A DNA stretch of 64,000 bases from NCBI GenBank assembly GCA_036345935.2, contig JADWOT020001810.1:1-64000 (forward strand), read 5' to 3'. Position numbers and translations under genes: made by a program. Shown here in pieces: positions 1 through 10,993 of the stretch. The stretch's first letter is position 1; each line of letters starts with the position of its first letter. The stretch is from Taenia hydatigena (Eukaryota; Platyhelminthes; Cestoda; Cyclophyllidea; Taeniidae). Under the pieces are notes generated by a model that saw only the letters and a list, made by a program, of their open reading frames with translations, had not been told where the DNA came from and ran no database searches.

Positions 1-231
1 GAGCTGATTCAGGCACTCCGTGTTGACATATCCAACGATTGAAGAAGATTGACGTGCTAGTCTCAGCGCCTTGCGACTTCATGGATTCTGCTTCGCCTGC
101 TTCCGTTAAGTAGTTAACCATAACTAAGATAGATCGTTTTCACCTCTCGATAAGTGGCAGAGGACCCATAATTTCTGTACCTACTCGTATGCTCGGAAAC
201 CTTGTAGGCACGGGCTGCAGGGGTGCGACTG
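1..231 (-). pseudogene. Integrase catalytic core relic of the gypsy element (partial)
   Basis: Read from 231 down to 1, this stretch matches the start of a retroviral-type integrase core. A Gly-Pro-Leu-Pro segment follows the position of the first catalytic acid, a Val-Met-Val-Asn-Tyr segment sits where the second catalytic Asp is normal, and His-Gly-Val-Pro follows near the window edge. The first acid reads Glu instead of Asp, the second reads Asn, and a TGA interrupts the frame shortly after Gly-Pro-Leu-Pro. The core is therefore inactive. It continues past base 1, so its C-terminal half and the third acid cannot be judged. Confidence 0.7.
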
Positions 232-528
232 CTATGGCATGAGGGTTCTTAAAACTGCTGCAAGTAATGCAGGTTCGGCAAAAGTCATGCACGTCTGGAG
301 AGAGAGAGGACTAACAGTACCGTTTAGTTGAGGGCTCTTACCTCTTTTTCGCGCCCACATGCCCAATTGTTCGTGCAACTCTTGAAGGACTGTTTGTGCC
401 AGGGAACCTGGAACAACCAGAGGCTTGAGAGACGTGACATCTTCTTGGTACCACAAGACCTCATCTTCCAGGGAGAGTTTGGACCATTGTTGCCATATTT
501 GCCTGACTGCTTTGCCAGACGATTTCAT
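232..528 (-). pseudogene. Integrase N-terminal zinc-binding region relic
   Basis: A 98-codon open frame. The middle segment has the spacing of the Ty3/gypsy integrase N-terminal domain (hydrophobic Val-Pro, a Leu-His-Glu-Gln-Leu-Gly segment, then a Cys-containing stretch). The zinc ligands are eroded: only one Cys of the usual Cys-x2-Cys pair is visible. It lies between the RNase H linker (580-801) and the integrase core (1-231), as expected for this family. The frame breaks on both sides, so it is a relic. Confidence 0.6.
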
Positions 529-579
529 CTCTTCCTCAGTGGGCTTGGACGAGGATGCCAGAAATCTCTCGTATACCAG

Positions 580-1340
580 TCACCTGTCGGAAAACAGAAT
601 ACCCACTATACGGCGATCCCTTTCTGCTGGGAGAGTTCTGCAGAATAATGCACTTGCATTACCATGCGAGTTCCTTTTTCTGTACTGCACTGTAAAGTTA
701 TATTGTTGCGGTTCTTCGTACCAGCATACTATCGAACGGTCGATCCTTCTCATTATCTTTGACCAGGTCAGCGCCTGATGGTTTGTTTCACTATGAACCA
801 TCTCCCTATCAGGTAGTTCTTAAAGTGTCGAAATATTGTGTAGATGGCGGTCCTCTGCACTCTTCTGTCGCACTTTTGTTGGGTCTACCACTGGCGTAGG
901 CAATGACGTGTTTTCTACCTTCTTTGTCTCTTTGTGAAAGTACACCACCCATGGCCACGTCACTGGCATCCATGTCTAGTAAAAAGCTAGAATCGGAGCA
1001 GAGCAGAGCCTCCGCTTTAGTTCTTTGAAGGCGTTTAACGAAACGCCTATGGTAGTTTGCCGAGCCGAGGAAGCTGCAAAGTTCTGCCCAATTTGTTACT
1101 GTTGGCCAAGTTCTCACTTGCTTCGTACAATCTTCGGTGACTGCCATCTCATTTGAAGAGACTGTATGACTTAAGAAAGTGACTGAACGACGAGGAAAAT
1201 AGCAATTATTTGGATTTAAGGTCAAACCGGCATCCCGCAGACGGTCCAGGACTAGTTCAAGATTAGCGCTATGCTCGTGAATGTCTCTACCAAAAACAAG
1301 GACGTCATCAAGGTAGATTATGCAATGTTTTGGAAAAAAN
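580..1340 (-). pseudogene. Second copy of RT C-terminus and RNase H (tandem internal duplicate)
   Basis: Near 1310-1340 the minus strand encodes an intact Tyr-Leu-Asp-Asp RT catalytic box. At 809-1225 the RT connection and the RNase H start follow (Met-Asp-Ala-Ser-Asp, then Gly-Gly-Val-Leu-Ser-Gln). At 580-801 the RNase H end follows, with Glu-Thr-Asn-His where Thr-Asp-His is normal and a Trp-Tyr-Glu-Glu segment. Compared with the copy at 1346-2150, this one lacks roughly 100 bp between RT and RNase H. The unit ends abruptly at the ambiguous base 1340 beside an A run. Confidence 0.8.
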
Positions 1341-1345
1341 TTTCT

Positions 1346-2616
1346 GCTAAGAGAGGTCTGCGGAATAATGCATTCGCATTGCCATGCAAGTTCCTTTTCC
1401 TGTACTGCACTGTAAAGTTATATTGTTGCAGTTCTTCGTAGCAGCATACTATCGAACGGTCGATCTCCCTCATTGACTTTTACCAGGTCAGCGCCTGATG
1501 GTTCGCTTCACTATGAACCGTCTCCCCGCCAGCTAGTTCTTAAAGTGTCGAAATATTGTGTACATGGCGAACAGTTTATGGTTCTCTGCACTCTTCTGTC
1601 ACATTTTTTGTTGAGTCTAGCACTGGCGTAGGCAATGACGTGTTCTCCGCCTCCTTTGTCTCTTTGTGAAAGTACACCACCCACGGCCACGTCACTGGCA
1701 TCCATGCCTAGTAAAAAGCCAGAATCAAAGCCGAGCAGAGCCTCCGCTTTAGTTCTTGGAAGGCTTCATCATGTTTGTTCTCCGACTTAAAATTCTTTCC
1801 GCCTGCCTCTCGGTTAGCTTGTGTAGGGGACTGGCGTTCTTTGCAAAGCGTTTAGCGAAACGCCTATGGTAGTTTGCCAAGCCGAGGAAGCTGCAAAGTT
1901 CTGTCCGATTGGTTGCTGTTGACCAAGCTCTCACTTGTACGATCTTCGGTGACTGCCATTCCATTTGTAGAGGCTGTATGATCCAAGAAAGTGACTGAAC
2001 GACGAGGAAAATGGCACTTCTTTGGATTCAAGGTCAAACCTGCATCCTGCAGATAGTCCAGGACTAGTTTAAGATTGGTGCTATGTTCGCGAATGTCTCT
2101 ACCAAAAACAAGGACGTTATCAAGGTAGATTATGCAATGTTTCGGAAAAAAACTCAATCAGTGCTGTCTGCACTAGGCGCTGGTAGGTGGCTGCGGCGTT
2201 ACAGAGTCCAAACGGCATTGTCTGGGATTCATAAAGACTTTTGAGCACTATAAAGGCCATCTTTTCTCTATTTTTTTCCACTACTTCTGCTTGCCAGTAT
2301 CCGGATTTTAAGTCTAGTGTGGAGAGCCATTTTGATCCATGTAGGGAATTCAAAGAGTCGTTACCATGAGGTAAAGGGAACGCGTTCTTCTTGATACGGC
2401 ATTTAACTTTCTGTAATCGATGCACGGCCGTAGACTACGGTTGCTTTTCTTTATCATTGCGATTGTGGCGGCACATGGTGACTTGGGTGGATTTATAATC
2501 GCATCCTTGATCATCTCCTCTACCAGACGGTACACTTCTTCCATGAGAGACGGTAGTATGCATCTGGGTGGCTGCCAAATGGGTCTGGCTTCGCCGACGT
2601 CTATGACGTTTGCCAA
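1346..2616 (-). pseudogene. Reverse transcriptase and RNase H of the gypsy element, broken
   Basis: From 2616 downward, RT signatures appear in order: Arg-Pro-Cys-Ile-Asp-Tyr-Arg-Lys-Leu-Asn (2350-2616), Thr-Leu-Asp-Leu-Lys-Ser-Gly-Tyr-Trp-Gln and Met-Pro-Phe-Gly-Leu-Cys-Asn-Ala (2120-2425). Then comes Ile-Ile-Tyr-Leu-Asp-Asn (1864-2157), in which the second Asp of the catalytic pair is Asn. The RT thumb/connection (1749-1964) and RNase H (1511-1705, Met-Asp-Ala-Ser-Asp) follow. At least four frame changes separate these pieces, so no continuous polyprotein exists. The missing catalytic Asp alone would inactivate it. Confidence 0.88.
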
Positions 2617-2950
2617 TGTTTGTTCGTTTGAGTTTCGCTCCCTGCCATGAGAGCAGGATCGGTTACTAGCACTAGGGATTCCGTGTGCCGGGTCGCAAAG
2701 GCGTATTCAGCAAAAATCAAGACCGCTTTGGTGTTACGAAGGAAGTAAACGCCAAGTATTACATCCCACACTAATTCTGGATTTATGATAAATTGTCCGT
2801 TTATTTTTCTTTCCCCGTTAAGACTATTAACGACGTCTCTTCTTCTTACTTCATCTTCCTCCCTTCCGCTGAGAGAAGTTTTGTAGAGAGAGAACCCGTG
2901 CAAAATTTGCTACAGAAATTTCGGAAAGTTTGGAGATTCACTAATAACTT
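2601..2950 (-). pseudogene. Aspartic protease relic between Gag and RT
   Basis: Just downstream of the Gag-like frame, the normal Asp-Ser/Thr-Gly active-site triad is replaced by Gly-Ser-Gly-Ala (near 2930-2950). The 2601-2903 frame then contains the Ile-Leu-Gly-x-x-Phe-Leu box typical of the C-terminal half of retropepsins. The active-site Asp is lost and the two halves lie in different frames. Confidence 0.55.
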
Positions 2951-3698
2951 AGCTGCACCTGAGCCAAGGAGAAAACTGCAAGAATATTCTTCTAGCTTGC
3001 CACAGACTCGCATAAATGGGAGTGAACCATATGGGGGTAAGCAGAATAAGGAATAGTACGGCTCACCTGCTCGTGGGGCACGGCGCGACAGAGTACAACG
3101 TAAACGTGTCGGGTTCATCCGGAGGTTGGACGTCTGAGATGTCTGTGTTAGGAGGAGTTCTTGACGTTTCCTAGTCGCTGCCTCCACCAACTGACTGAGA
3201 TCGTTGGTCCTCATGGCGTGAAGCTTCGCCGCGATGGTTGGTGGTCGGACTCCGATTCTGAATTGAACGGCCACCCAGTTAGTCACCCCGTTTGGTGGGC
3301 AGCCTCTGAAGGCCCGTTTGGCTAGGAGTTGCAGAGCCTCAGCATAGTCCTTGTCGTTTTCGCCTGGCTTTTGATTGCGGCAAAAAAAAATCTTTAGCCA
3401 GTGACTGCTCTTGCTGGTCAATGACAAGTTGATTCAGCGTCTTGCAGCAATGGTCAATGTCGGAGTCAGGAGAGACCCCTGCATCTATCGCCACCGAGAA
3501 AAGCTCTTGCGGAACAGCACGGAAGATGAGCGGAATCCTCTGGATATTAAGCCTCACGATTTTCATCCAGTCTTCAAAGTTCATGCCTTCTTTGAAGCGG
3601 GGGAGGTCCGCCAACGCTGCCATCTGTGTAGAAGCTTCTTCCCTTTCCTCCTCCTTTCTTCCACCCTTACTATGCGAAGGCTGGTTGCTTCTGGACAT
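2951..3698 (-). pseudogene. Gag-like region of the gypsy element, frameshifted
   Basis: Two overlapping minus-strand frames (3339-3698 and 2951-3427) make one Gag-like sequence, separated by a one-base shift at an A9 run (about 3381-3389). The start is a Met followed by a charged, Glu/Arg-rich stretch. The middle has the capsid-like Phe-x-x-Gly-Val segment, and near 2960-3000 a Cys-Gly-Lys-Leu segment looks like an eroded zinc knuckle. The shift could be mutation or homopolymer sequencing error, but decay elsewhere in the element makes mutation likely. Confidence 0.7.
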
Positions 3699-3699
3699 C

Positions 3700-4130
3700 T
3701 TTGTTATAGGCTGAAGAACAATACACGATAATTATGTTGGAGAGTCCAAGACGAGTGTGAGTCGACCCCTGGAAAGCAACCGCGGTGCTCCTCGATTGGG
3801 TTGAAATTGTCCTCCCGCCTATGGCCTACAAAGCACATTTAAAGAACATAAATATTACAGCTGGAGGTGGAAGAGATGAATTTGGCGAAATTGAAAAAAT
3901 CTGTTCTCTCATCCATTTTAAAAAAGTGCGCATTTCCAATAATATAAAGCATAACCAGACGCAAAAAAAATTAATAATGGGGTTCTGCCCGAAAAATTAA
4001 AATAAATAATAATGTGGACCCTACTTTTTTTCAAATCGGATGCAGCATGCGTTGCCTAATTTCTTTGCTAAAACTTATAAAATCATGTTAATTACCTGGT
4101 ATCGACCTTCTTTTAAAAAGCCCTCGGACA
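3700..4130. other. No gene seen; AT-rich flank of the gypsy relic
   Basis: The stretch is increasingly AT-rich, with several A and T runs. A 5' LTR or primer-binding site was expected on this side of the Gag start and was not recognised. A 71-codon plus-strand frame (3785-4000) looks like chance composition. Confidence 0.5.
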
Positions 4131-4368
4131 AATAATAAACGGTTTTCGCGACCCTGACCGGAATCATGCTAGATGTTACCTAGCGTTTATGTGTGACGTG
4201 TGCTATTTAGCACCGACCCAAGGCTAGCAAGATGATTATTTACGGTGCAAATGAAATAGCTGATGAAGGCTGATTGCCTATTCTACTTCTGGAGCAGGAG
4301 TTGACCCGTTGGATCAACGAAACCAAAGATAACGCGACTATCTTGGCAACGAAGTTGTAGGCTCAATG
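4131..4368 (+). repeat. Direct repeat, partner at 55970-56186
   Basis: Shares a colinear, same-orientation match with 55.97-56.19 kb, including the segments 'gagcaggagttgacccg' / 'gagcaggggttgacccg' and 'gactatcttggca'. At 56.05 kb the copy overlaps the start of an open plus-strand stretch. Here the frame is not kept. Confidence 0.75.
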
Positions 4369-4385
4369 CTTCTGTAAGTGCTCTC

Positions 4386-5175
4386 CCAGGTGTTGCCATT
4401 GCTTTTCTTAGGTAAGGATTTACTAAAGCTTAGGTGCCATTTGATAAATTTCTTATGCATACCACCTCATTACCACGAGAAGCTTGTCTAGGATGCACAA
4501 ACAAATGACATAAAATGTTACAAGAGGAAGTGCTAGATCCAGCTCTGCGTTGCGCGGGTTTCCGGCCACAAGTTTTGTGACTGGACGCTACTTTGCTGGT
4601 CTGATTTAATCATTTTGGCATTTTAGTGCTGTTGCTGTTGAGCGTTTTTATTTGCAAATGAAATGCAAGCACAGGTGCTGGAGCGCATTCCAAAGAGACT
4701 GACAGAACCAGTGTCCAGTACTTTGTTTAAGGCATTTTTACATTGACTATACATTTCTTATTGAACACAAATTGTTGCATTTGAAGGACTTTTGATTTCA
4801 ATTTCGAAACATTACCTTATTGGTACCGATGTCTTTTGTAATAATTCCATCTCTCTGCTAGAAAGTGCTGTACTTGGTCGTCGGAATTTAATAGGCTCTA
4901 CGTTGGTGGTAGTAGTAGCAGTGGCACCTCAAAACTGTGCCACCACGTGAGTGCCTGCATCGGCTACACTCGGATTTCCCCCGCGAGTGATGCTATTCTC
5001 CTATTGGAGTGCGACCGTTTACTGGTCTGCTCAAGTTACTGGCAGGAGGTTGGTGTTTAGTCCATGAGTAACGCATGGACTAAAAGCGAGCACAACTGCG
5101 GTAGTGGTGGTTAAATGGTCGTGAACTGTTACTAACTCTTATTATGCAGCTGCAACATTTTTTGCAAAGAAGGGC
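4386..5175 (+). repeat. Direct repeat of the right end of block D1 (41638-42425)
   Basis: Colinear with 41.64-42.43 kb over nearly its whole length, starting at 'tgttgccattgctttt' and ending around 'agctgcaacattttttgcaa', where D1 has 'agctgtagcatatttttcaa'. At the right end a good splice acceptor (5148-5149) precedes a 40-codon frame ending in TGA at 5272-5274. That exon-like piece is poorly kept in the D1 copy. Confidence 0.75.
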
Positions 5176-5374
5176 CCTATGGCTTCTGGCAAATTTCCCT
5201 TCTGTTTCCCCTTTCCAGCAGATGAGGTCATGCTCTTGCACTCCAAAATGCGTTTTGGAAACAGCGCATTTTGATGTTGCAAACTGCGCAGTCTCCTCTT
5301 GCTCATCCTGCGGTCATCACCAGTGTGGCGTAGGTTCAAATCGGTCCCACAAGCGGTTCTGCTTCTGGTGAGCA

Positions 5375-6689
5375 GGTGGCGAGAGCTGGTAGTGAACTCA
5401 GTTTAACCGCTGAAACTTAGCCTATCTTGCATAATTTTAACTGACGTTCCGCCTCTGGATTAAGCAGTAGACGTATCAGTTGTTGCAGCACAAATTATAT
5501 ACTACTTTATTCTCTTGTCCCAGCTTTGCAATAATGCGTGGTCTAGAGATTGTCGACATGGAGGAAATGGCGGACTGTGCAATTTTGACTATTCATACAC
5601 TGACCAGACCTTAATAATTAAGCATTCAATGAGTTGATGATGAGGATCTTGTTAGACGGGCACACAGGCATCACCAACACGTAAAAATTAACTTTTCTTG
5701 TGAGACTCCATCAGCATCTGAAGAGCTATCAACATCAGACAAAATTCTTTCGTGCGGCTTCATCTCTCTGCGTTGGCAGTCGAGTGACTTCCTGCGCTCT
5801 CACTGCGAATGAGAATGGAACGGGCAGCACATTCGAGATCAAGAACACAACACAATAAACTCATGTTCAGTCACTTCCTTAAAGGAGTGCAATCAAATCG
5901 TTGTGAAGTGACTCAGAACGGAGTTTCCCTTTGCGATTGATCGCACTTGCTACTCTTGATTTTTCTCTTATTTTCCATGTAGTAGTAGTAGTAAATTGTA
6001 GCAAATGTGGGCTGATTGACATGAAGGAGCCCATTCTAACAGCTAACATTTGATAACATCTAAACGTCACTGTGCATTTTCTCCCTTTCTAGCTTCACTC
6101 CTAATTGTTTTCCTCCATTTTTGTTTCTCGTAATTGCTTTCTCATGTTTTTAAAAAATAGTAGCAATTAGGATCTGGTTGACACATTCCACATTGCACTT
6201 TACCTCATTTCCTTTTGCGATGGTAAATACTAGAGTCCTTTATTTGTTAGACATTGATGCAATGCTCTGATTTACGTGAGGGACGCCTAGATTTCATTTG
6301 TTTGGGGTTCGGCTCACCTTCGTGCTGGTTTGTGCTTGTCAAATTTAACTAGTTTGAGCAGCATTTATCAAAGTGCTTGTGTGATGGTCATTGCGAGTTA
6401 ATGGCAGTTTATTTTGAAGGTGAAATTCTCTGCCACTGCCATTGTTGAGTCGGGTGAGTCAGATTACGATAGCTAGAGTGTGGGTAAGGCACGAAACAGG
6501 GGAAACCGGTGATCAGAGGTAAAAATGTCAGGGATCTTGAGAAAACATGTTGAAGGTAGTTACCCTTGTCGTAATTAAGAGTTGAGGGGTGTTTCGTGGT
6601 TGATGCACAAAATTGTATGTTTGGAGATTTACAATATCTGCTTGCTTTGGTCGTCTACTTCTTCATTTCCAAAGTGAGTCGGCAAATCT
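5375..6689. other. No recognisable gene; one weak exon-like segment
   Basis: Mostly unremarkable sequence. A pyrimidine tract with AG (5500-5523) precedes a short plus-strand frame (5524-5614, about 29 codons to TAA) with plausible composition. No donor or matching neighbour was found, so it is not called as an exon. Confidence 0.4.
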
Positions 6690-6881
6690 TTACATTGATT
6701 CCTCTTCGGCAATGTCATCTAGCCTGAAGTGCCAAGGAGAAAGCAGGGACTTAGTCAGTGTGGCTGATCTTGTATGAGGTTGGCGCTCCTTCAGCGTCTT
6801 TTGTTCCATCTCAGCACAGAGATGAGGCAATACAGCTCTCCAGTTGAGGGTCCAACAACCGTCGAACGACAGGTTTGCCAT
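6690..6881 (-). CDS. Unassigned 63-aa minus-strand ORF
   Basis: Begins with ATG (complement of 6879-6881) just after an in-frame TAG and ends with an acidic tail before TAA. The composition (Lys, Glu and Arg rich in the middle, Asp-Asp-Ile-Ala-Glu-Glu near the end) is protein-like. No family was recognised and no splice partner identified. It overlaps a plus-strand coding-like frame by about 55 bases, so at most one of the two overlapping parts is likely real. Confidence 0.2.
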   Translation of the reverse strand: MANLSFDGCWTLNWRAVLPHLCAEMEQKTLKERQPHTRSATLTKSLLSPWHFRLDDIAEEESM

Positions 6882-7020
6882 CTTTACCTACTACCACTTG
6901 CACTGCATCCCGTCATTTGCAGCTCTCACACAGGCAACATGGATCACTGGCGACAAAGAGAACGAATCGCCTCCAATTGACATAAAAGTTTACATCAGTT
7001 TTACATGCTACATTGCTTAA
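6826..7020 (+). other. Unassigned 64-codon coding-like segment without ATG
   Basis: Open from just after a TGA (6823-6825) to TAA (7018-7020), with a possible acceptor at 6834-6835. The translation has a mixed hydrophobic and charged profile, with Thr-Gly-Asp-Lys-Glu-Asn-Glu in the second half. It has no initiation codon, so it would have to be an internal or last exon. No family was recognised. Confidence 0.2.
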
Positions 7021-9050
7021 CTTTCCTCCCTTTAGCATTTGCTGACTCAAAGTCGACCGCCGTGTGAAGCGACTTATGGGGCTTCAATGCTACTCTCTTC
7101 CCACCATTAGATGTCCACTTCAATCTGAAGGAAGGAAAAAAGCAATTAAATGTTAGAAGTGAGTTTGTGGGTGGTAAAGTGTTGGCAATGTGAAGAGTTG
7201 AAAGTGATTGGGCAACCGACTGGCCATCCAACGAAGGATCAAAGAAGACCTTACTAGGCTCAGGATGGAACTGTCCTTGAATCCATGTATACTTAAGCCT
7301 ACACACACACACACCTTCCTGCCTGTTTTTGCACAATACCAAATAAGGTGACCCTCCAAAATGAGGGACATTGAAATAGGCAATAACACACATGCAGACT
7401 TGGGTAGACAAATAAACAGACAGGCGTAGACATATGGTGAGAAGGGCACAGATGGACTAAGGAGGTAGAGGGACTTTCTGCAAGGTGAGTGTAGGAAGTG
7501 GGCAATCGGAATGGCAGACAGGAATTCGGCCAGCCTATAGATTAGGGCGAAATGTTGAAGAACAAGCTAAAGTAACCAAAAGAACCACAAAAATGGAGGG
7601 TTTTTGGCAATCCAAGCTAAGCTATGCGAAACAAGGTTTGGATTTAAGTACAGTGTAGTTTGGAGAGATCTAGTCTAGCTTGTGCTAATCTAATCTGGTC
7701 ATGTTCCTTTGCTTGATTTAATAATGTCATAGTAAAGAGGACACCAGGGGTCAGGGAGGTAGAGGAAGGGAAAGAAGAAAGGGGAGAATTTATGTTGGAT
7801 GGTGAGAGAAGCGCGAGGAGGGCAGAGGAGCAACACGTCCTCGTGTCACTAAAGTGGAGAACAAAGGTAAGGAATTACAATGCAGATGCATTATAGAGTT
7901 GGATGCATAGAGTACACAATGCGAGATGCAACACCTTAAAGCATATTGAGCGCAGCAGGAGACGAAGGAGACACTTAACAATAATGTGCTGGAGATTGGC
8001 ATCAGAAAGGAGGAGTAGACAAGAGGCCTCCTCTTCACCCACTTCAAAGACTTCATCAAACCAAGTTCTTAAGTGTGCACCTTGATCCGTGGTATCTACG
8101 AGAGGGAAAGAGAAGGCCTTGTTTCACATTTCATGGAATTGTGTCGTGCCAAACGATCAGACCACATTTTTTGTGGGGTTGACCTGAATGGCAACGTATA
8201 AGGCTTCTCTGAGGATGATACATACACCATAGATCAGATAGCTCTGTCTACTTCCCTCTTATTTTATTTACGGCCGTCGTAAACTAGCCCAGGCATCCGA
8301 TCTTGTCTGTTGTGGATACAGTCCCATCTAGTCAGGTCGGGCTAAGCTCAGTTATGCTAACTCTGCTACAGTGCTTCTGTAGATGAGCATGAACATTGAA
8401 CAAGTTGCTGTTCATCAGTTGGTCCTCTGGTGCTGTTGCTTACTCGGCGAATGCAAAAGCATGAAGGAGACAAAAAGTTAGTGCAGCGCAGTAAGCGTTG
8501 TAGAAGTTATGAGACGACTAAGGGAATAGACGACTTACCACTTAGGAAGGAAGGAGCATTTCTGGTGATCATCTCTGAGACTGTCCTTTGACGAATCGGT
8601 GCTTTGCATTGCTCAAGACAACAACGTTGCGCAAAGTTCTTCGATAAGTAAAGAGATGTATTTGCTGCTAAAAGAGACAAAGGAATGACTGAGATAGAGG
8701 CAAAGGGATAAGAAGCTGTGGAAATGGAATATAGGAGGATGAGAAAGGAGAATAGAGGATTGGAAATAGGCATCGTAGGATGCCTCTGCGCAGTGCTGTA
8801 GTGCAGCGCGCCTTATTTTTTACCATTTTCTCTCACCTATTCCCATAGTGAGTAATTTACCCACTCAAATAGCATGCTATGAAGTATTTGACTTAGTAAA
8901 AGGAATTCGCATTTTTTATTCAATGGCACAATTAAAGAGGCCGAGCATAGTTTTCTTCTTCTATTTGATATGCACTGGATTCCAGACGTGAAAACAGTGG
9001 AATGATGCGTACGAATGAAGTAATGGAGAGAAAGGAGAAAATAAAACAGG
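7020..9050 (-). repeat. Inverted partial copy of family D (C4)
   Basis: Segment by segment this matches 11.75-13.55 kb in the same order and orientation, and matches the reverse complement of parts of 40.0-41.6 and 52.2-53.9 kb. Landmarks are the CA-rich stretch at 7300-7320, the 'cactaaagtgga' arm at 7846-7857 and the segment at 8280-8460. Frequent small indels suggest an old copy. The open frames here (7001-7505 minus, for example) are not preserved among copies. Confidence 0.7.
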
Positions 9051-9199
9051 TAGAGTTGAGGCGGAGGATTGCGGTTGGTGGCATAACTTTCCCTTAATTT
9101 CTACCGCGCTTTTCTTTTTTGGCACCTTGATGGCTCTGATGAGGCAGGTTGGGACGTCGGGAGTAACGAAAAGATGGAGAGGAAGGCAACGGAAGCAGA

Positions 9200-9850
9200 G
9201 GCCAAAAGAAGGCCAGCGGCGAGGAGAAAACGAAGCGTAAGGGAGGCACTGGCAAATGACTGAATGGTAGGAATGACACCGCGAAGCAGAATGAATAATG
9301 GAAGACGGTAGAAAGCGCAAAAGAGCATCTCTGACAGTTTATGTGCGATTAACCTCTTACAATCTGACATGTGCAACTTGACTAGTAGCACGTGCATCTC
9401 CTATAAGTGGTTTTGTTGGACCGTCAGAGCAGAGAGGTATGAAGTTAGTAAAAAGTTGGCGGCTGTTTAGATAGGAAAGGTATGATTTAGGCCAACTGTT
9501 ACCTTGGCGCTGACTGCAGCTGATTTGTCCAGCTAAATGTGGCGAAATAAAGTTGGGTGAGAGGTGAAGACAGAACATTTAGAGAAAGGAAGTAGGGGAA
9601 GGGACAGAGAATGGTTATCGCCGGATGCCTCTGTACAGTGTTATGGCGCTGTATTCCTTATTTCATTTCTTATTCTGCCATGCGTTCTTGAGTTCATTTT
9701 ATTTACGCAGTCATCAGACCATGTATTTGAGTTAACGGAACCTGAGTTTCTGTCGAACGGCACACTTGAAGACGCAGCACATTATTTTACCATGATAGGT
9801 GAGTTCAAATAGAATATCAGTTGTGACGATGTTGAGATGGCGCACGCGAA
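9200..9850 (-). repeat. Third partial inverted copy of family D (C5)
   Basis: Matches 8.5-9.0 kb and 13.1-13.5 kb around 'atgcctctgtacagtg' (9624-9640 versus 'atgcctctgcgcagtg' near 8780) and the following AT-rich stretch, so it appears to be a local tandem repeat inside the inverted family. It differs from the other copies around 9711-9798, where a plus-strand exon-like segment is open. Confidence 0.55.
9711..9798 (+). other. Candidate exon 1 of a three-exon chain (88 nt)
   Basis: A pyrimidine tract and CAG (9691-9710) is followed by 88 bases open in one frame, ending at a strong donor GTGAGT (9799-9804). It encodes 29 residues rich in Asp, Glu and Leu and ends in phase 1. That phase fits the start of the next candidate at 10994. 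The protein family was not recognised. Caution: the surrounding repeat copies do not keep this frame, so the exon could be a survivor or a coincidence. Confidence 0.3.
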
Positions 9851-10993
9851 TGAAGGAGAAGGCAAGGAGGGCATAACAAACCTTTGGTTTCTAGGATTTC
9901 CATTTCTTTTGGTTTTCCGGTGCCTTTGGAATAGTGGAATGGGAGTTTGGGGCGTTGCAGTGGGATCGGATGAGAAGTGGACCGAAGGTAACTACACTTC
10001 GGCTGCGTACCAATTCCAAATCTACTCTTCTACAAATCTTTAATCTTCCATGCAGATGAATGTCTTTTGCTACTCTGTGTGCGTCTCTACCAAAACGAAT
10101 TCCTCACCCAGCTGTACAAATGTCCACTTTGTTGCTTGTTTCGCGTAGCAACGGCCACTAAACATGGTTTCATTTGTGCTGACATCCCACCTTAAATTTA
10201 GCAGCAACGAGGTGTAAGATGCTGGAAGGATGCAAGGCACGGAGGGAAAGGATATGCAACTCTTGACATTCTTTTAACCTACTTACGAAGAAACAAAGCT
10301 TGAAGCACCGAACATCAAGTAAAGAGAAAATACACACAAGGAAACCTATCCCAATGTCCACTTAACCAAATCAAAGGTCCAAAACGTCATTTGCACCAAG
10401 TTGCGTTCAGTGCTCACTACAGTTATTCTCTTGCTTTAAACAATGGTCAGACACTTTAGACACTGTCAGTTAGCGTGGTTGATTGGAGTAAGAACAGACG
10501 ATCAAGCATCTACCTGGTTTAAAATAATGAAGGTGATTGGTCGTTCAGTTGTACGTTAGTACGAGGAACGGCAGCACTATGATTAAACAGTTTAATACCG
10601 AAAAGTGAATGCACATGGTCTCTACATTTTATTTTCTTGCCCTTACTTTTCCACTTTAGTGCCACGAGAATGCCTTTCATCTCGGGATCCCTCCTCCTCC
10701 TACCTCATTGTCTGCCAGCGCCCTTTTTCGTATTCCATTCGATCTGCTAGAAGGACAAATTAGTGGGCAAAGATGAGATGAAGGTGCCTTCTGACCTACA
10801 CACACACAGGCACACCCACACGTTCCTGCCTGTTTGCGTAAACACCAATTAAGGCTACTTTCCAAATGGATAAATCTGAAAGTAGACAATGACGCACATA
10901 CAATCTTGGGCAAACAGATTGACAGGTGTATAGGCAGTGAAAACAAAGAAGGCTGTCTTAAGCAAAAGCGCACATTCTCACTCCTTATTGTAG

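Larger units (their letters stand above)
1..3698 (-). mobile_element. Decayed Ty3/gypsy-type LTR retroelement, left-truncated by the window edge
   Basis: Reading down the minus strand from 3698, the order is Gag-like region, protease relic, reverse transcriptase, RNase H and integrase, which is the Ty3/gypsy order. Every domain carries frameshifts or stops, and several catalytic residues are changed (see the domain entries). About 725 bp spanning the C-terminal RT and RNase H is present twice in tandem (about 616-1340 and 1341-2150). No flanking LTR or primer-binding site was recognised between 3700 and 4130, and the other end lies outside the window. The short LTR-like repeats elsewhere in this window do not occur next to it, so they cannot be assigned to it. 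It is a dead copy. Confidence 0.9.

Noticed and set aside
7153..7505. Overlapping minus-strand frames of 68-98 codons that could be membrane proteins
   Set aside because: They lie in a repeat copy, start at no conserved ATG, and homologous copies at 10.8, 12.0, 41.4 and 53.8 kb do not keep the frame. The hydrophobicity follows from base composition.
9094..9397. Leu/Ser/Pro-rich minus-strand frames resembling secreted proteins
   Set aside because: Composition comes from a purine-rich plus strand, and there is no conservation in the related segments at 8.5 and 13.2 kb.
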